Below, one piece after another: positions 10,795 to 21,820 of a stretch of 64,000 nucleotides of DNA. The notes under the pieces were generated by a model, which was not told the origin of the DNA, searched no databases, and was given only the letters and a program-made list of their open reading frames with translations. The stretch's first letter is position 1. Every line of letters starts with the position of its first letter. Where the stretch lies: the NCBI GenBank assembly GCA_043228905.1, contig JBHGNT010000003.1, forward strand, positions 23,560,001-23,624,000. Direction: 5' to 3'. The translations under genes were made by a program, and so were the position numbers. This DNA comes from Azolla caroliniana (taxonomy: Eukaryota > Polypodiophyta).

Positions 10795-13700
10795 TTAACC
10801 TAGCGGGGAAGGCCTATAGTGTCTGTAGTGTTTGTCGCACAACCATGCTGCGTGATCGCTCCCATCTGCTTTTCTGTACATGCCACGCCTGAGACGGAAC
10901 TTATTGGCTATGTTTTCATCTGTCACACCTCCATTGTCCGTCAATATGGAGGCCAAGCAGCTTTGCCACTCTTTGAAAGAATCTAATGTAGTTGGGGATA
11001 CATGAGAGATGCTTGATGTGCCAGACAAATGGAATTTGGATCTAAGAGTCTCTGATATCATAGGGTACCCTTTGGCCACTTTGAGGTAGGGAATCAAATC
11101 AGGTATTGTCGAGGCTAGAGGGGGGATTACATAGTTTATGCCAAATTTTGCAGCTGTAATCAAAACACAAAGGAGACCATTAACATATGGAAGTGCTTTG
11201 CCTAGGCTCTTTGATAGAGCCTCAGAAAGACAAGTGAGAGTGATGCCTTCTTGATTCTCCACTGGGTGCAGTGATGTTTGGTCCTCGCAGTAAAGCTCAA
11301 TGCGCACTGATAACACGTTGTTTCCTGACAAGGAGGTCACAAGCTTCCTTATCTTGTTCACGCCATCGCTGGTAAGGACTACCACTCGAGGGAGTTGATT
11401 CTGAACCTCATTCTCCATAGCTAACTTCAACAGCTTGCCTAATGCCTTCTCAACCTTGCACACAACATCTTCCCTCATAGATTTGAGCTCTTTATATATT
11501 CTATCCACATTCTTAGTCATCTCATCCATCTTCTCGTGTAACGCATCCATCTTATCATGTAACTGATCTAAGCGTAAGATTGCCATAGCCATCTCCTTAC
11601 TAGACTCCACCTCCGCTCTCTCTTCTGATATTTGACCCTCTTGCACCTTCTCTAAATCTAAATCTAGGCTATTTTCCAAGCTAGGCACTGTCATATTTTG
11701 AAGAATTTGATGGTGCTTATTTGCGTTGACTTCATCAGAATCCAAGAATGCATAGTCCACCTCCTTCAACCATGTTTCATAGGACTTGAGGATCTCCAAG
11801 TAATTCTCAAAACCAACAAGATCAATTAAAGAATCTGTTATAGAAACATTCATATACCTAGTCCCCTTCCAAACATGATAGAGTGGCTCGCCTTGCTCAA
11901 GTTGCTTTCTTAGTTCTTGCTTCAGATAAATCATTTCCAAGCATTGATCTTCTCTATTTTCTGCCCTTGATGGATCTTGTAAGGAGTCTGGACGGATGAT
12001 ACTCTCAATCAACTTGACACCTTGGATGCCGATGGGTTGGGCACATATTGTAATAAGATTGTTGATGATTTGTTTCTCCACGTAAGCTAAGGTCCTTGAC
12101 ATGTCTTGTTGATTATTTTTTGGAGCCCGAACCAACACATCTATCACATGTTCAGATTTCGCTTGACAGAACACAATAATGATCTCCTTGTTTGGCAAAC
12201 ATATTGATATGAAATCTTTGCCAAGTTTTACATCAACATTATTGTGATATTTGAATGCATTGTTAAACAAGACTTGAATCCTTGGAAACAAACCTGGTGT
12301 AAGAAATGTGAGATTTTTGTTTGCACACTCTAACCTCCTACCCATGTATGTATAATTAGTATTATCATCTGGCCAAGTAGTGCACGTGGCCGATGCTCTC
12401 CATTGGGGCCCTTCATACATGGTCGCATATTCTTCTTTGTGATTCCCCAATGTAGCTGGAATGAAGAGTTCATCATTGTTGTTTTTGGTGGCATCCAAGT
12501 TACTTGGGACTTTGCAACACAAGTGCATTGCTTCCATTAAATCTACCAATAAAGACTCCACTCCACATTTGGTAATGGATTCTAACTTCTTCTCCAAAAA
12601 ATGTCGATTAACATATCCATGAATTGGTATTGTTCTAGATTCTTTGCAGCTTGGAAAATTAATAAGGCTTCCCATGATCTGATTGCAAAACCAATTGGGA
12701 TCAAGAACAATGTGTGCAATACCATTTATGAATATGATGATGCCATAATCGTTTAAAGTCAAGGCGATTGCTTTCATTATAGCTTCATTATCTGGAATGG
12801 AAAGTTGATCCTTGCAAATATCACGAAATTGTGACCATGTAATGATCCGCTGTCTTGATATCTTCAAATGCTTCGACAAATGTTTAGATACCTGCATGCA
12901 AATGTCGAACACATAAATACCTTCGAGCATCTCTTTGGAAATCTCAAAAATGCAGTCTACGACAGCCTTGACACGTCCATCCTTCTTCCTTGCATCCACC
13001 TCAAAGGTAGGGTCCACAATTTCAATGACCTCTTTGAATTGTGATCGGAGTGAAGTAATTGAAGTTGAGAGAGCATCTGAGATGAGATCCATCTGGTCCG
13101 CCCACGTGAATACCACCACCACTTTCAGTGTAGAGTTTGATTGACGGCATTTGGAGGCAAGAAACTTGAGCCAATACCTGAAGCTTTCTTCAAATTCTTG
13201 GGCTGTTTTCGCAATGTCAGCTCTTCTACGGTTGGAGCTTGATAAGTGGATGTGTTTAGGATTCCAGACGAACAAGAAGATACATGGAGCTTGATATAAG
13301 GAGTTTGCTCCTATGTCTGGGAACATACAATCATGGAATGCATGGAATTCTTGTTGACCTGCCATGTCCCACAGAGACATTCGAATCCCATCTTTGGTGA
13401 TGGCTCTGACTTCGATTCCTTGGGTGCGATTAGGCTCATGTCGAGGGGTAATCAATGTTCTCAATTTATCCCTCTTGCGTGAGTAAATGGAATGCATAGT
13501 GGACACAAGGGTAGTCTTTCCTGCACACACAGATAATAAACGGTGCGACCAGATTGATTATAAAGTAAAAATAATTATGAATACCAGCTTGTTCTCATTA
13601 ATTTTTTTACATATTATCATTAATGTGTTCTATGTTTGGGTCCACAATATCTGAGATTTAATCTGCTATCAGAGAGAGATGAGGTAGTAATTGCCTGCAT

Positions 13701-14834
13701 ATGGATCTCCACATATGAACAGTCGAATGGATGTCGCAGGTACTCTCTCAAGCTCATCTTCAGACCTGAATAGGAGCTGGTTCCTCAAGAGCTGGGCTTT
13801 GATGGCGGGATCCAGGGGTATATCTCTGCGGTCCCAATCTTCCAGCTTAAAGAATGGAAGGCGAGAAGCGTAAAGAGCATCCACCACAGCAGCAGTAGTA
13901 GTAAGGCTTGGAGAAAAATCACCGCGAGGTAACCGTCCTAAAGTTAGGCTGTATAATCCAGTGCTGGATTTTTGCTTCTTAGGCTGGATCAGGTGTTTTA
14001 TGCATTCCATTAGATCGTTTTCGTTCATGGAGGTGTCGATTAGAGTAAGCTCCTTGAGCTGCGGCCAGTGGTGCAGCAAATCAGCACATATCAGAACCCC
14101 GCTGGAGTCGGTGTAGAGATCCAGTACCTGCAGAGAGGCAGCGAGGGTTGAATGCGATGGACGGAGGATTGCAAATATGGGAAGAAATGCTGCGGAGACG
14201 TCCACATCCAGAAGGCAGAGGCGAGTGAGAGAGCTGAGAGCACCTAACATGTCGATGCAGTCATCATCCATAGGACAGTCTTGCAGGGAAAGATGCTTCA
14301 GGCTCCTGCATTTCTTGAGCGCATTCAAAAGACCATGAATATCGAAGCCACATTTACTGATAAGGAGGCTCTTAGGGCACACATCACGATCTGCTGCGAG
14401 AGAGAGAGAGCCTCCAACCATTCTGAGACTTCCTCTCTTCTGAGAAGTAGATCCAGCAGGTAAATTGCTCCCCCGCTGAAACTGGCGGCATCCCGGAGCC
14501 ACACCACTCTCTGCTCTCGCGTGAGAGATCCCAGATCGATCATCATGTCTTCTTTCCCCCACCGCTCTCCTTCTCCCACGTTTGCATCATTCGACAGAAA
14601 GCGCAATTCTTCTTCTTCCGAAATAAGTATGTCGATATTCTCGATACGACTGAACTGAGATCTGTCAATGAAGATGAGGTTCTCAACACCCCTGCTCGCC
14701 AGATGGGAGAGGCCATGATCATCAAGGAGAGCTGCAAACGATTTGGCAACCGCTTGATTGAGATAAATATGATCCCAATCCTTACTGTAGAGGCGTTGCG
14801 GTGGCTGAATCTCACGCACAACCTCCTTATCCAT
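10795..14834 (-). pseudogene. ROCO gene A: LRR-Roc-COR GTPase, frameshifted in the LRR exon as read
   Basis: A TORNADO1-type ROCO protein. Exon 1 is 14834-13695 and exon 2 is 13520-10795 (911 codons open). Exon 1 encodes RNI-like LRRs (CRSLKHLSLQDCPMDDD, WPQLKELTLID) and the first half of the P-loop (FICGDPYAG); exon 2 starts with KTTL. Exon 2 then carries the Roc domain (switch WDMAGQQEF; TWADQMD where NKxD is expected), a COR domain (IIIFINGIAHIVLDPNWF), a coiled coil (LHDKMDALHEKMDEM) and an unassigned C-terminal module ending AWLCDKHY. The opening frame (MDKEVVREIQPPQ...) stops soon after a (GA)6.5 tract at 14398-14410, while the LRR frame continues 2 nt out of register. One repeat unit fewer restores both the frame and the intron phase (1138 = 3x379+1). 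The intron is GC-AG. It could be a pseudogene, a polymorphic null allele or an assembly error. Confidence 0.85.
13521..13694 (-). other. GC-AG intron splitting the P-loop codons of ROCO gene A
   Basis: On the minus strand the exon ends ATATGCAG and the intron begins GCAATTAC. It ends GTGTGTGCAG before GAAAGACTACC. Joining GCA-G with GA-AAG gives the P-loop Gly-Lys. The only in-frame solution uses GC rather than GT. The paralogous gene B has GTAAAATC at the same codon, so the donor has changed in gene A. The intron is 174 nt. Confidence 0.85.
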
Positions 14835-16099
14835 ACTGAAGGATCACTGCCGCTTTTTCTTTTAGAAGGATATTTAATTATGACAGATCGACGAAAGTGG
14901 ACGCGGATGGATGGCTTTTTACATACAAAGGATCTTTACAGATTCACAGCATCATCAGGAAATTCTGATGATGATGATGATGACGACGACGACGACGATG
15001 ATGATTGGGGTTCTGAAGGAAGATCCTGCATACAACTAACGAATCATTGCAGCCGTGGCAGGTTTGTTTTCAAGGATTTAATTATGACGACGCAGGTATT
15101 TTGTGGTGGGAGACCCAATTAATTAGTTGGCACAGCCTAATTACTCCAATTAAGCTTCGGGGATTTGTCTTCCCTTATTAGCTTATGCTTTGTATGAACC
15201 ACTAGATCCAACTCCGACGTTGACCCAGATAATGTTCAGCCAAATTTAGGGTTTTAGCAAAACCTTGAGTTTGGAGACCGAGAACAATATGCGGGTGTCA
15301 CTTAGAGGATGAGGGGGAGGCGTGGATGCAGGTTGAGAAGAAGAAATATGGTCGAAATTAGGGTTTCCATTGGAATTAGGGGTTTCTATCAAAACCCTAA
15401 TTTGTAAGCCGAGAACAGCATGCAAGGGGAGGCGAGGGTGTACGCATCATCGACAAGATGCAGGGTGTCACCTCGCCGTTGACGATTAGGTGATGCTCGC
15501 TCACAATAGCTGGCATTAAAAAATAAACGTTTTCTTTTTCAAATAATAGTTCAAAAAAACAAATACTATAACCTGTATTGGTATTCGCATTCATATGCAT
15601 TCGTGGGGGAGGCCCCACAAATGTGAATATGTCAATCTATGCTTAGCCCTTATATGCTTAGAGTCCCAAGAGGGGGAGGCAACAATTATTGGAGTTGTTA
15701 AACCTAGAATGCTTGTCACATTGCAATGTGGGACACAACAAGGGGTACCTATGCATTTTTTCATTAATATAGGAGGTTAAAGCATTACATGCATAGCATA
15801 GTACAATGTGCATGGCACTATAGGATTTGATTGTGTCTTTTCTATGTGAATGTATGTTAGAGAAAGTCAATAAAAAGCAATCAGTTTTGGACCAGGAAAA
15901 CGTGCATTCCATGTTTCATAAGCAAACCTTATTTATTAGGAAGCAAAACATCCATTCATTTTACAAATACAAAAGCACTAGGATGTTGTTAAGTCAATGA
16001 ATATATAGAAGTGTACAATATTTTGAGACGAGGCTTTTCGAATAAATGATCGCTATGCACCTCTTATTTGAACCCGAGATGGTAGTCAGATTATATGAT
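14835..16099. repeat. Spacer between ROCO genes: GAT/GAC repeat and a dispersed-element fragment
   Basis: A (GAT)n/(GAC)n tract lies at about 14967-15005. The open frame through it encodes only poly-Asp and is not a gene. From about 15208 to 15640 the reverse strand matches the left part of the element at 58858. Both have the block ATAGATTGACATATTC(A/G)CATT(T/C)GTGGG, a GTGAGCGAG segment and several AAACCCTAAT-like motifs in the same order. Bases 15990-16040 resemble gene A's 3' flank (10650-10700), so the ROCO duplication included the 3' UTR. Confidence 0.65.
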
Positions 16100-19000
16100 T
16101 TAACCTAGCGAAAAAGGTGCATGTCCGTTGTAGTGTTCATCACATAACCATGCAACGCCCTCGTCGTTTTTGTACTTGACACGCTTGAGACCGAACTTGT
16201 CATCTATGTTTTTATCTGTGAGACCTCCATTGTTCGCGAGTATGGATGCCAAGCACTTTTGCCACTCTTTGAAGGACTCCGATGTACATGGAGACACACG
16301 AGAGATGCTGGATGGGCCGACCGACATGTCCATTAGAGCGGTGGATACCATAGGGTACTGTTTCACGTCTTTGATATAGTAGGGAAGCAACTCAAGTATG
16401 GGAGAGGCCGGAAGAGGCACACCATAGTTAGAGCCAAGTTTGGCAGCGATGGTCAAAGCACAGAGGAAACCATTAATGTATGGGAGTGCTCTGCCTAGAC
16501 CCTGCGACAGAGACTCTGACAGGGAGGTGATGGTGATGCCTTGTTGGTTACCCACTGGATGTGGCAATGTTCGGTCCTCGCAACAGAGCTCCACTCGCAC
16601 AGACACCACATGGTTCCTTGAGACTGAAGTCACCAGCTTCCTTATCTTGCTCACGCCATCGCTGGTAAGAACGACGACACTCGGGAGTCGCTTCTCGTCC
16701 TCATTCTCCACAGCAAACTTCAATAGCCTCTCCACCACACTCTGAACCTTGGTCACAACATCCCTCCTCGTTAGTTGAAGCTCCTGATGTATCTGATTGA
16801 GCTTGTTGCTCATTTCATCCATCTTATGATGTAACCCTCGGATCTCTGTATAATTCTTATGATGCAACCCTACATTCTCTTCGTGATTCGCATCCAGCTT
16901 GCGACTAAGATCTAAGATTGCCCTCACCATCTTATTACTAGATTGTACCTCCACCCTGTCTTCTGATATTTGATCCTCTTGTGGCACCTTGGATAAATCC
17001 ACGATATCTTCCAATATTGTTGCCATGGTTGCATCTTGATGGCTTTCATGCTGATCAGATCCATTCGTTTCGTTACCTTTCTCCAATAATATTGCATTCC
17101 TGACCTCTTTCAACCATGCACCATAGGACATGACTACCTCCATGTAATTCTCCAAACCTAGTAGGTCAATTAAAGGATCTGTTATAGAAACAGGCATATG
17201 ATCGGTCTGATTCCAGAGATGGCAAAATTTTGACTCGCCTTCCTCTAGTTGGCTTCTGAGTTGTTGCTTCAAATAAGTCATTGTCACGCATTGATCTTCT
17301 CTGTTTTCTGCCCTTGAAGGATCACATAAGGAGTCGGGCCGAATAACGCTCTCTATCAATGTAACCCCTTGGATACCGGTGGGTTGTGCACATATTGTGA
17401 TTAGATTGTTGATTATACGATCTTCCACATAAGCCAAAGTCCTTGCCATATCATGGTGATTATTGTTTAATGGAGCCCTAACCAACACGTCTATCACATT
17501 GTCAGATCTTACTTGACAAAACACCACAATTATCTCCTTGTTTGGCAAGCAAATTGACACGAAATGTTTACCAAGTTTCACGTCAGCATTATCCTGAGGT
17601 TGGAATGCATTGTTGAATAATACTTGAATCCTCGGAAACAATCCAGGTGTGAGAAAGGTGAGGTTTTTGTTTTCACACTCTAGCCTTCTGCCCATATAGA
17701 CATAATTAGTATCATTATCTAAACCGCATGTAGCCGATGATCTCCATTGGGGTGTTGTAGACTTAATATTGTACTGATTTGCAGTCAATGCGGCTGGGAT
17801 AAAGAGATCCCCATTGCTTGATGAGGCACCACGTTTATAATTGGGGACTTCACAACATAAGTGCATTGCTTCCATCAAATCTACCAAGAAAGACCCTTTC
17901 ACATCACATTTGGTAAGTAGTTCCAACCGCTCCTCTAGGGAAACTCGACTGGTGAATCCACGGGTGTCTATTGTCTCAGGTGCTTTAGAGTTCGAGAAAT
18001 GAATCAAGCTTCCCATGATCTGGTTGCAAAACCAATTGGGATCAAGAACAATGTATTCAAGATTGTTTATGTATATAATGATCCCAGACTCGTTCAAATA
18101 CTGGGCGATTGCATGTAATTTGGCATCCTCATTGTGAATGGAAAACTGACTACTGCATATTCGGCTAAACTCAGACCATGTAATGATTCGATGCTTTGAT
18201 TTCTTCAAGTACTTGGATAGATGTTCAGTTACGTGTCTGCAAATGTCGTACACCTGAACATCTTGGAGCATCTCCTTGGCAGTACTGAAAATCATTTTGG
18301 CTACACCTTGGACTGAGTCCTTCTTTCTTGCGTCCACTTCAAAAGGAGGGCAGACTATGTCTATCATGACCTCTTTAAACTCGGATTGAAATGACTCAAT
18401 CAAAGGTGAAAACTCACTTGTAATGATCTTCATTTGATCGGCGCGTGTGAACACCATGATCACTTTAAGAGAAATATTAGATTTTCGGCTTTTGGAGGCA
18501 AGGAATTTGAGCCAATACCTAAAGCTTATCTCAAATTCTTCTCGTGTTTTCTTTGGTCCTTTGTTGCTATTTTTGCTCTTCATGGGGCTCCAAACAAACA
18601 TGAATATAGATGGAGTTTGATCATAGCCTGTTCCTATGTCTGGGAACATACTATCATGGAATGCATAGAATTCAGGCTGACCTGCCATGTCCCACAGAGA
18701 CACTCGAATTCCATCATTTTTCATGGATCGGACTTCGATTCCTTGTGTCCGATCGGGCTCAATATGTCCACAGCCAGTCACAAGCTTGGAGAACTTGTGT
18801 CTCTTTGACGAATAGATGGAATGCATAGAGGATAGAAGGGTAGTCTTTCCTACAAGAGTACACAATGCTGGGTGGATTTACTAATAAACATTCACATAAT
18901 AATATAAGTAGTAAGTGGAATTGAAGTGTGGATAAATTTGCTTATGAGAGAGATTTTACCTGCATATTCATCTCCGCAGATAAATAGGCGAAGAGAAGTG

Positions 19001-19323
19001 GCGGGTACTTTCTTGGATTGCAGTTGCTCATGACGTCTCCAGATGAGCTGGTTTCTCATGAGTTGAGCATTAATGGGGGAAGGCAACCGTGAGAACAATC
19101 CTTCCTCCCGGTGCGACTGCAACTGAAGGAATGGAAGGCTGGACCGATAAAGTGCATCTACCACCCTAGTAATAGTAAATTGGCTTCTATTAATATGGAT
19201 AAATCCATCGCAGGGTCCTAAGGTAAGGCTGTGTAATCGAGCAGGGGGGGATGCAGACTTTAAATTCGTCTTCTTCCACTCTGCTAGCAGTTCCAAGATT
19301 CCCAATAGATCCTCTTCATCCAT
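16100..19323 (-). CDS. ROCO gene B: Roc-COR GTPase with shortened N-terminus
   Basis: Exon 1 is 19323-18960 (from ATG, MDEEDLLGILELL) and exon 2 is 18849-16100, with a 110-nt GT-AG intron. The total is 3114 nt, or 1037 codons plus stop, fully open. The intron splits the P-loop at the same codon as gene A (ICGDEYAG / KTTL). Roc motifs: WDMAGQPEF for switch II and TRADQMK for the G4 position. The COR domain contains IIIYINNLEYIVLDPNWFCNQ. A coiled coil carries a partly repeated heptad unit (GLHHKNYTEI, GLHHKMDEM), then comes the C-terminal module ending VAWLCDEHY. It aligns with gene A along its length, but only the end of the LRR region is left (WPQLKELTLIEVSTG). The start is the first in-frame ATG; the frame is open for a further stretch to about 19420 without one. 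ROCO proteins are GTP-switch scaffolds; the ligand and partner here are unknown. Confidence 0.75.
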
Positions 19324-19710
19324 AAATCCAGTGCTCACCTCTATTAAAGTAAGCTCTTTGAGCTGCGGCCAATGCAGCAGGAAGCTGGGGAAGATGCTCG
19401 TCAGTGATGGTTTTTTGATGATTTAGACATGATGAAAAGTTCCATCGAGAGCGGCTCTGGATTTCTCGCAATCGCGTCTGACATAATCATCATTATACCC
19501 TTTCATCTGCCTGCGGAGACTCTGATGAGGTCGATGCCTCTGATTGAAAGACTGGGACATAGCCCCCTCATCTATGATAATGTTGGATCTGAGTTCTGAA
19601 TGAAATGCCACATGTTTAGACTGCAGATGGATTATGGCTAGCCTGAACAATAAGCGTGGATAATATAATATATTTCGATTACGGTATTTAGGGATCCTCA
19701 TTATATGCAG
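19324..19710 (-). pseudogene. Eroded LRR-coding 5' region of ROCO gene B
   Basis: Upstream of the ATG at 19323 the minus-strand frame continues (TSIFPSFLLHWPQLKELTLIE) and aligns with gene A's ...LLHHWPQLKELTLID. It then meets a stop at about 19425. Further up, another frame reads CPSLSIRGIDLIRVSAGR, which loosely resembles an LRR of gene A, and then hits a stop. I read this as decay of the original LRR exon. A spliced alternative 5' exon cannot be excluded. Confidence 0.45.
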
Positions 19711-20401
19711 GAGGTATGCAAATCAATCCCCCACAGCACAATGACTAATGATTATTTAAGTCCCATGACTGATTAATAAGGTTATATCCAATGCATGTAT
19801 TGATGGAGCTAACGAGATCGGAATCAAAAGTTTTGTCCTGAATATTGAATCTTATATAACCTCATCAAAAGTAAAGCCGGCTATGAACGTCATTTGACCG
19901 GTCACAACCCCTGCAACCCTTTGCCCTTAATCACCCATTTTACACATGACGATGATGTTGATTAGCACTAACTAATTATAATGATATTAAGAAGAGGTTA
20001 AATAGTGAGAGTATCCAACTTTGCATTGTCTCCATAAATTGTGGTGTGGAAGGGCCACACTTAATCTCAACTTTACCCTTCCAATTATTATACATACATA
20101 CATACATACATATGTGAATGTGTGTGTGTGTGTGTCTGTGTACATATGTATATACATATATCATATGTATACAGTATATGTATATAACTCCAATGAATGG
20201 ACTTATACGTCCAATGTTATGTTGTGAACGGAATCTGGAATAATATTTATGTCGTGATTTTCCAATATTAATTCTTACTTTTGGCCTCACAAAATTTGAT
20301 ATTCATCAATGAGTTTTTTTAGTGTCTAGTGGATGGATGTGTTAGACCAAGCGTCTGCCTATTCATGGACCTATGAAGTGCATTGCAAACGGTGGTGGAA
20401 G
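19711..20401. other. Intergenic with CA/TG microsatellite
   Basis: Upstream flank of ROCO gene B. It contains a TACATACATA and TG-rich simple repeat at about 20090-20180. I see no gene. Confidence 0.5.
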
Positions 20402-20651
20402 TAGGAATTGGCAACATTTCAGTTTCGACTTAACCGGTCTGGTCTTGCCAAGCCAAACTAGTTAGCCTTAACCAGTGTGGGAGGTTTTAAACTTGAACCA
20501 AATTGGATCCCCTAAACCGGTTTGGCAATTTTCAAACCGAACAGAACAAGCTCAAATCAATTAAGGAGCTCAAGCCTAAACTGAATTGAACCAAGCCACC
20601 GAAGGTTTAACAACCCGGTTCAAGCTCGAGCCGAGACTTTGTCGATTTCTA
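20402..20651. mobile_element. hAT-like MITE with 8-bp target duplication
   Basis: Terminal inverted repeats TAGGAATTGGCAA (left) and TAGAAATCGACAA (right, reversed) bound a 250-bp element. It is flanked by the exact 8-bp direct repeat GGTGGAAG (20394-20401 and 20652-20659). The interior is rich in AACCGGTT and GGTTTAAAC motifs and encodes nothing. An 8-bp duplication is typical of the hAT superfamily. Elements at 21331 and 39324 are related in termini and interior. Confidence 0.85.
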
Positions 20652-21330
20652 GGTGGAAGTGAACATAGTTTGGTTGTTTGAAACCTTTAATCATGATGTT
20701 TCTAGTGTTAACAAGGATTCATATACTTTGGTCCTTGGGATGTCATGTTATGGCCTTACACCCATCCAAAATAGGTGATTGCAATCCCCAAAACTTATAG
20801 ATGAACCACCATAACCACTTTGATAGTTTGGCGTTACATGAGGTTCGTTCCATAATTTTGGAGGTTAGAGGTACTATGGAGAACCAATCAATTAGAGTGA
20901 CGATCACCCCTACAAAGAGAAGATGGTTAACTATCAAATGGAAACACCCCTAATCCCACCATTTATAATCTATATTTCTCTATGTTAAGTTTTATTTCTA
21001 TATGCACTATTTGTAAGTCCATTTAAATCCTTAATATTTTCTTATGTGGACAATATGATATTTCATAACAATTGTATGGCCCACAATACTCATGAGTTGG
21101 CAATGTAAAGTAGATTGAAGACTACAGTTCGTGATTTTTTATGCTATGCTCTTGCTTTATTGATGTAACCAAAAAATGGCATCAAAGAGCAGTATGAGTA
21201 CTAGTTTTCATTCCATCCTAATTTGCCATATGCATTGTTGAGATCTACAAGAGTATTGCATTGATGACAATAAACCACCAAAGAATGATGTTTAGAGAAG
21301 TGAACATGGTGCAAGGCCAACATTTAGGCC

Positions 21331-21812
21331 TAACAATCAGCAACGGTTCGGTTTGAACCGAACCAAGCTGTGAAACTGCGGTTTAACGGCTTAACGATTT
21401 CAACGGTTCGGTTCAGGTTTAAGTTTTTTAAACGGTTTGGTTCGGTTTCGGTTTGGTTTCAACAGTCAAAAACCGTGGTTTAAATGGTTTAACGGTTTTT
21501 TATTCTTTATTTTTAAATTTTATTTTTAAAAAATTATAAAAAAATTTAAAAATTGTTTTTAAACAATATTTTCATTTTTACACCTTATTCTCACATTTTA
21601 GGAACATCTTTAAAAAAATTTAAATTCTAAATAATGAAATATTATAAATTTTTAAAAAATTAAAATTTTGACTTATGTTGAAAACCAAAACTGAACCATG
21701 AAACCACGGTTTTTACGGTTTAATGGTTTGAAAAAGTTTAACGGTTCGGTTTAACGGTTTCGCATTTCGGTTTGGACCCTCTCAAACCGAACCGAACCGT
21801 TGCTGATTGTTA
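21331..21812. mobile_element. hAT-like MITE with 8-bp target duplication
   Basis: This 482-bp element begins TAACAATCAGCAACGGTTCGG and ends with its inverted copy CCGTTGCTGATTGTTA. It is flanked by TTTAGGCC at 21323-21330 and again at 21813-21820. The ends are rich in CGGTTCGGTTT repeats and the centre is A/T-rich. There is no coding sequence. The clean TIR and duplication suggest fairly recent insertion. If the outer base pair is left out of the TIR, the 9-bp repeat ATTTAGGCC would fit a Mutator-like element instead. Confidence 0.9.
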
Positions 21813-21820
21813 TTTAGGCC

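Noticed and set aside
14703-15122. Plus-strand frame with a long Asp run, antisense to the ROCO A start
   Set aside because: The run is a GAT/GAC microsatellite and the rest is the shadow of the ROCO leader.
15241-15420. Interstitial telomere repeats (AAACCCTAA)
   Set aside because: Isolated, degenerate and non-tandem copies that are part of a dispersed element also found at 59.1 kb.
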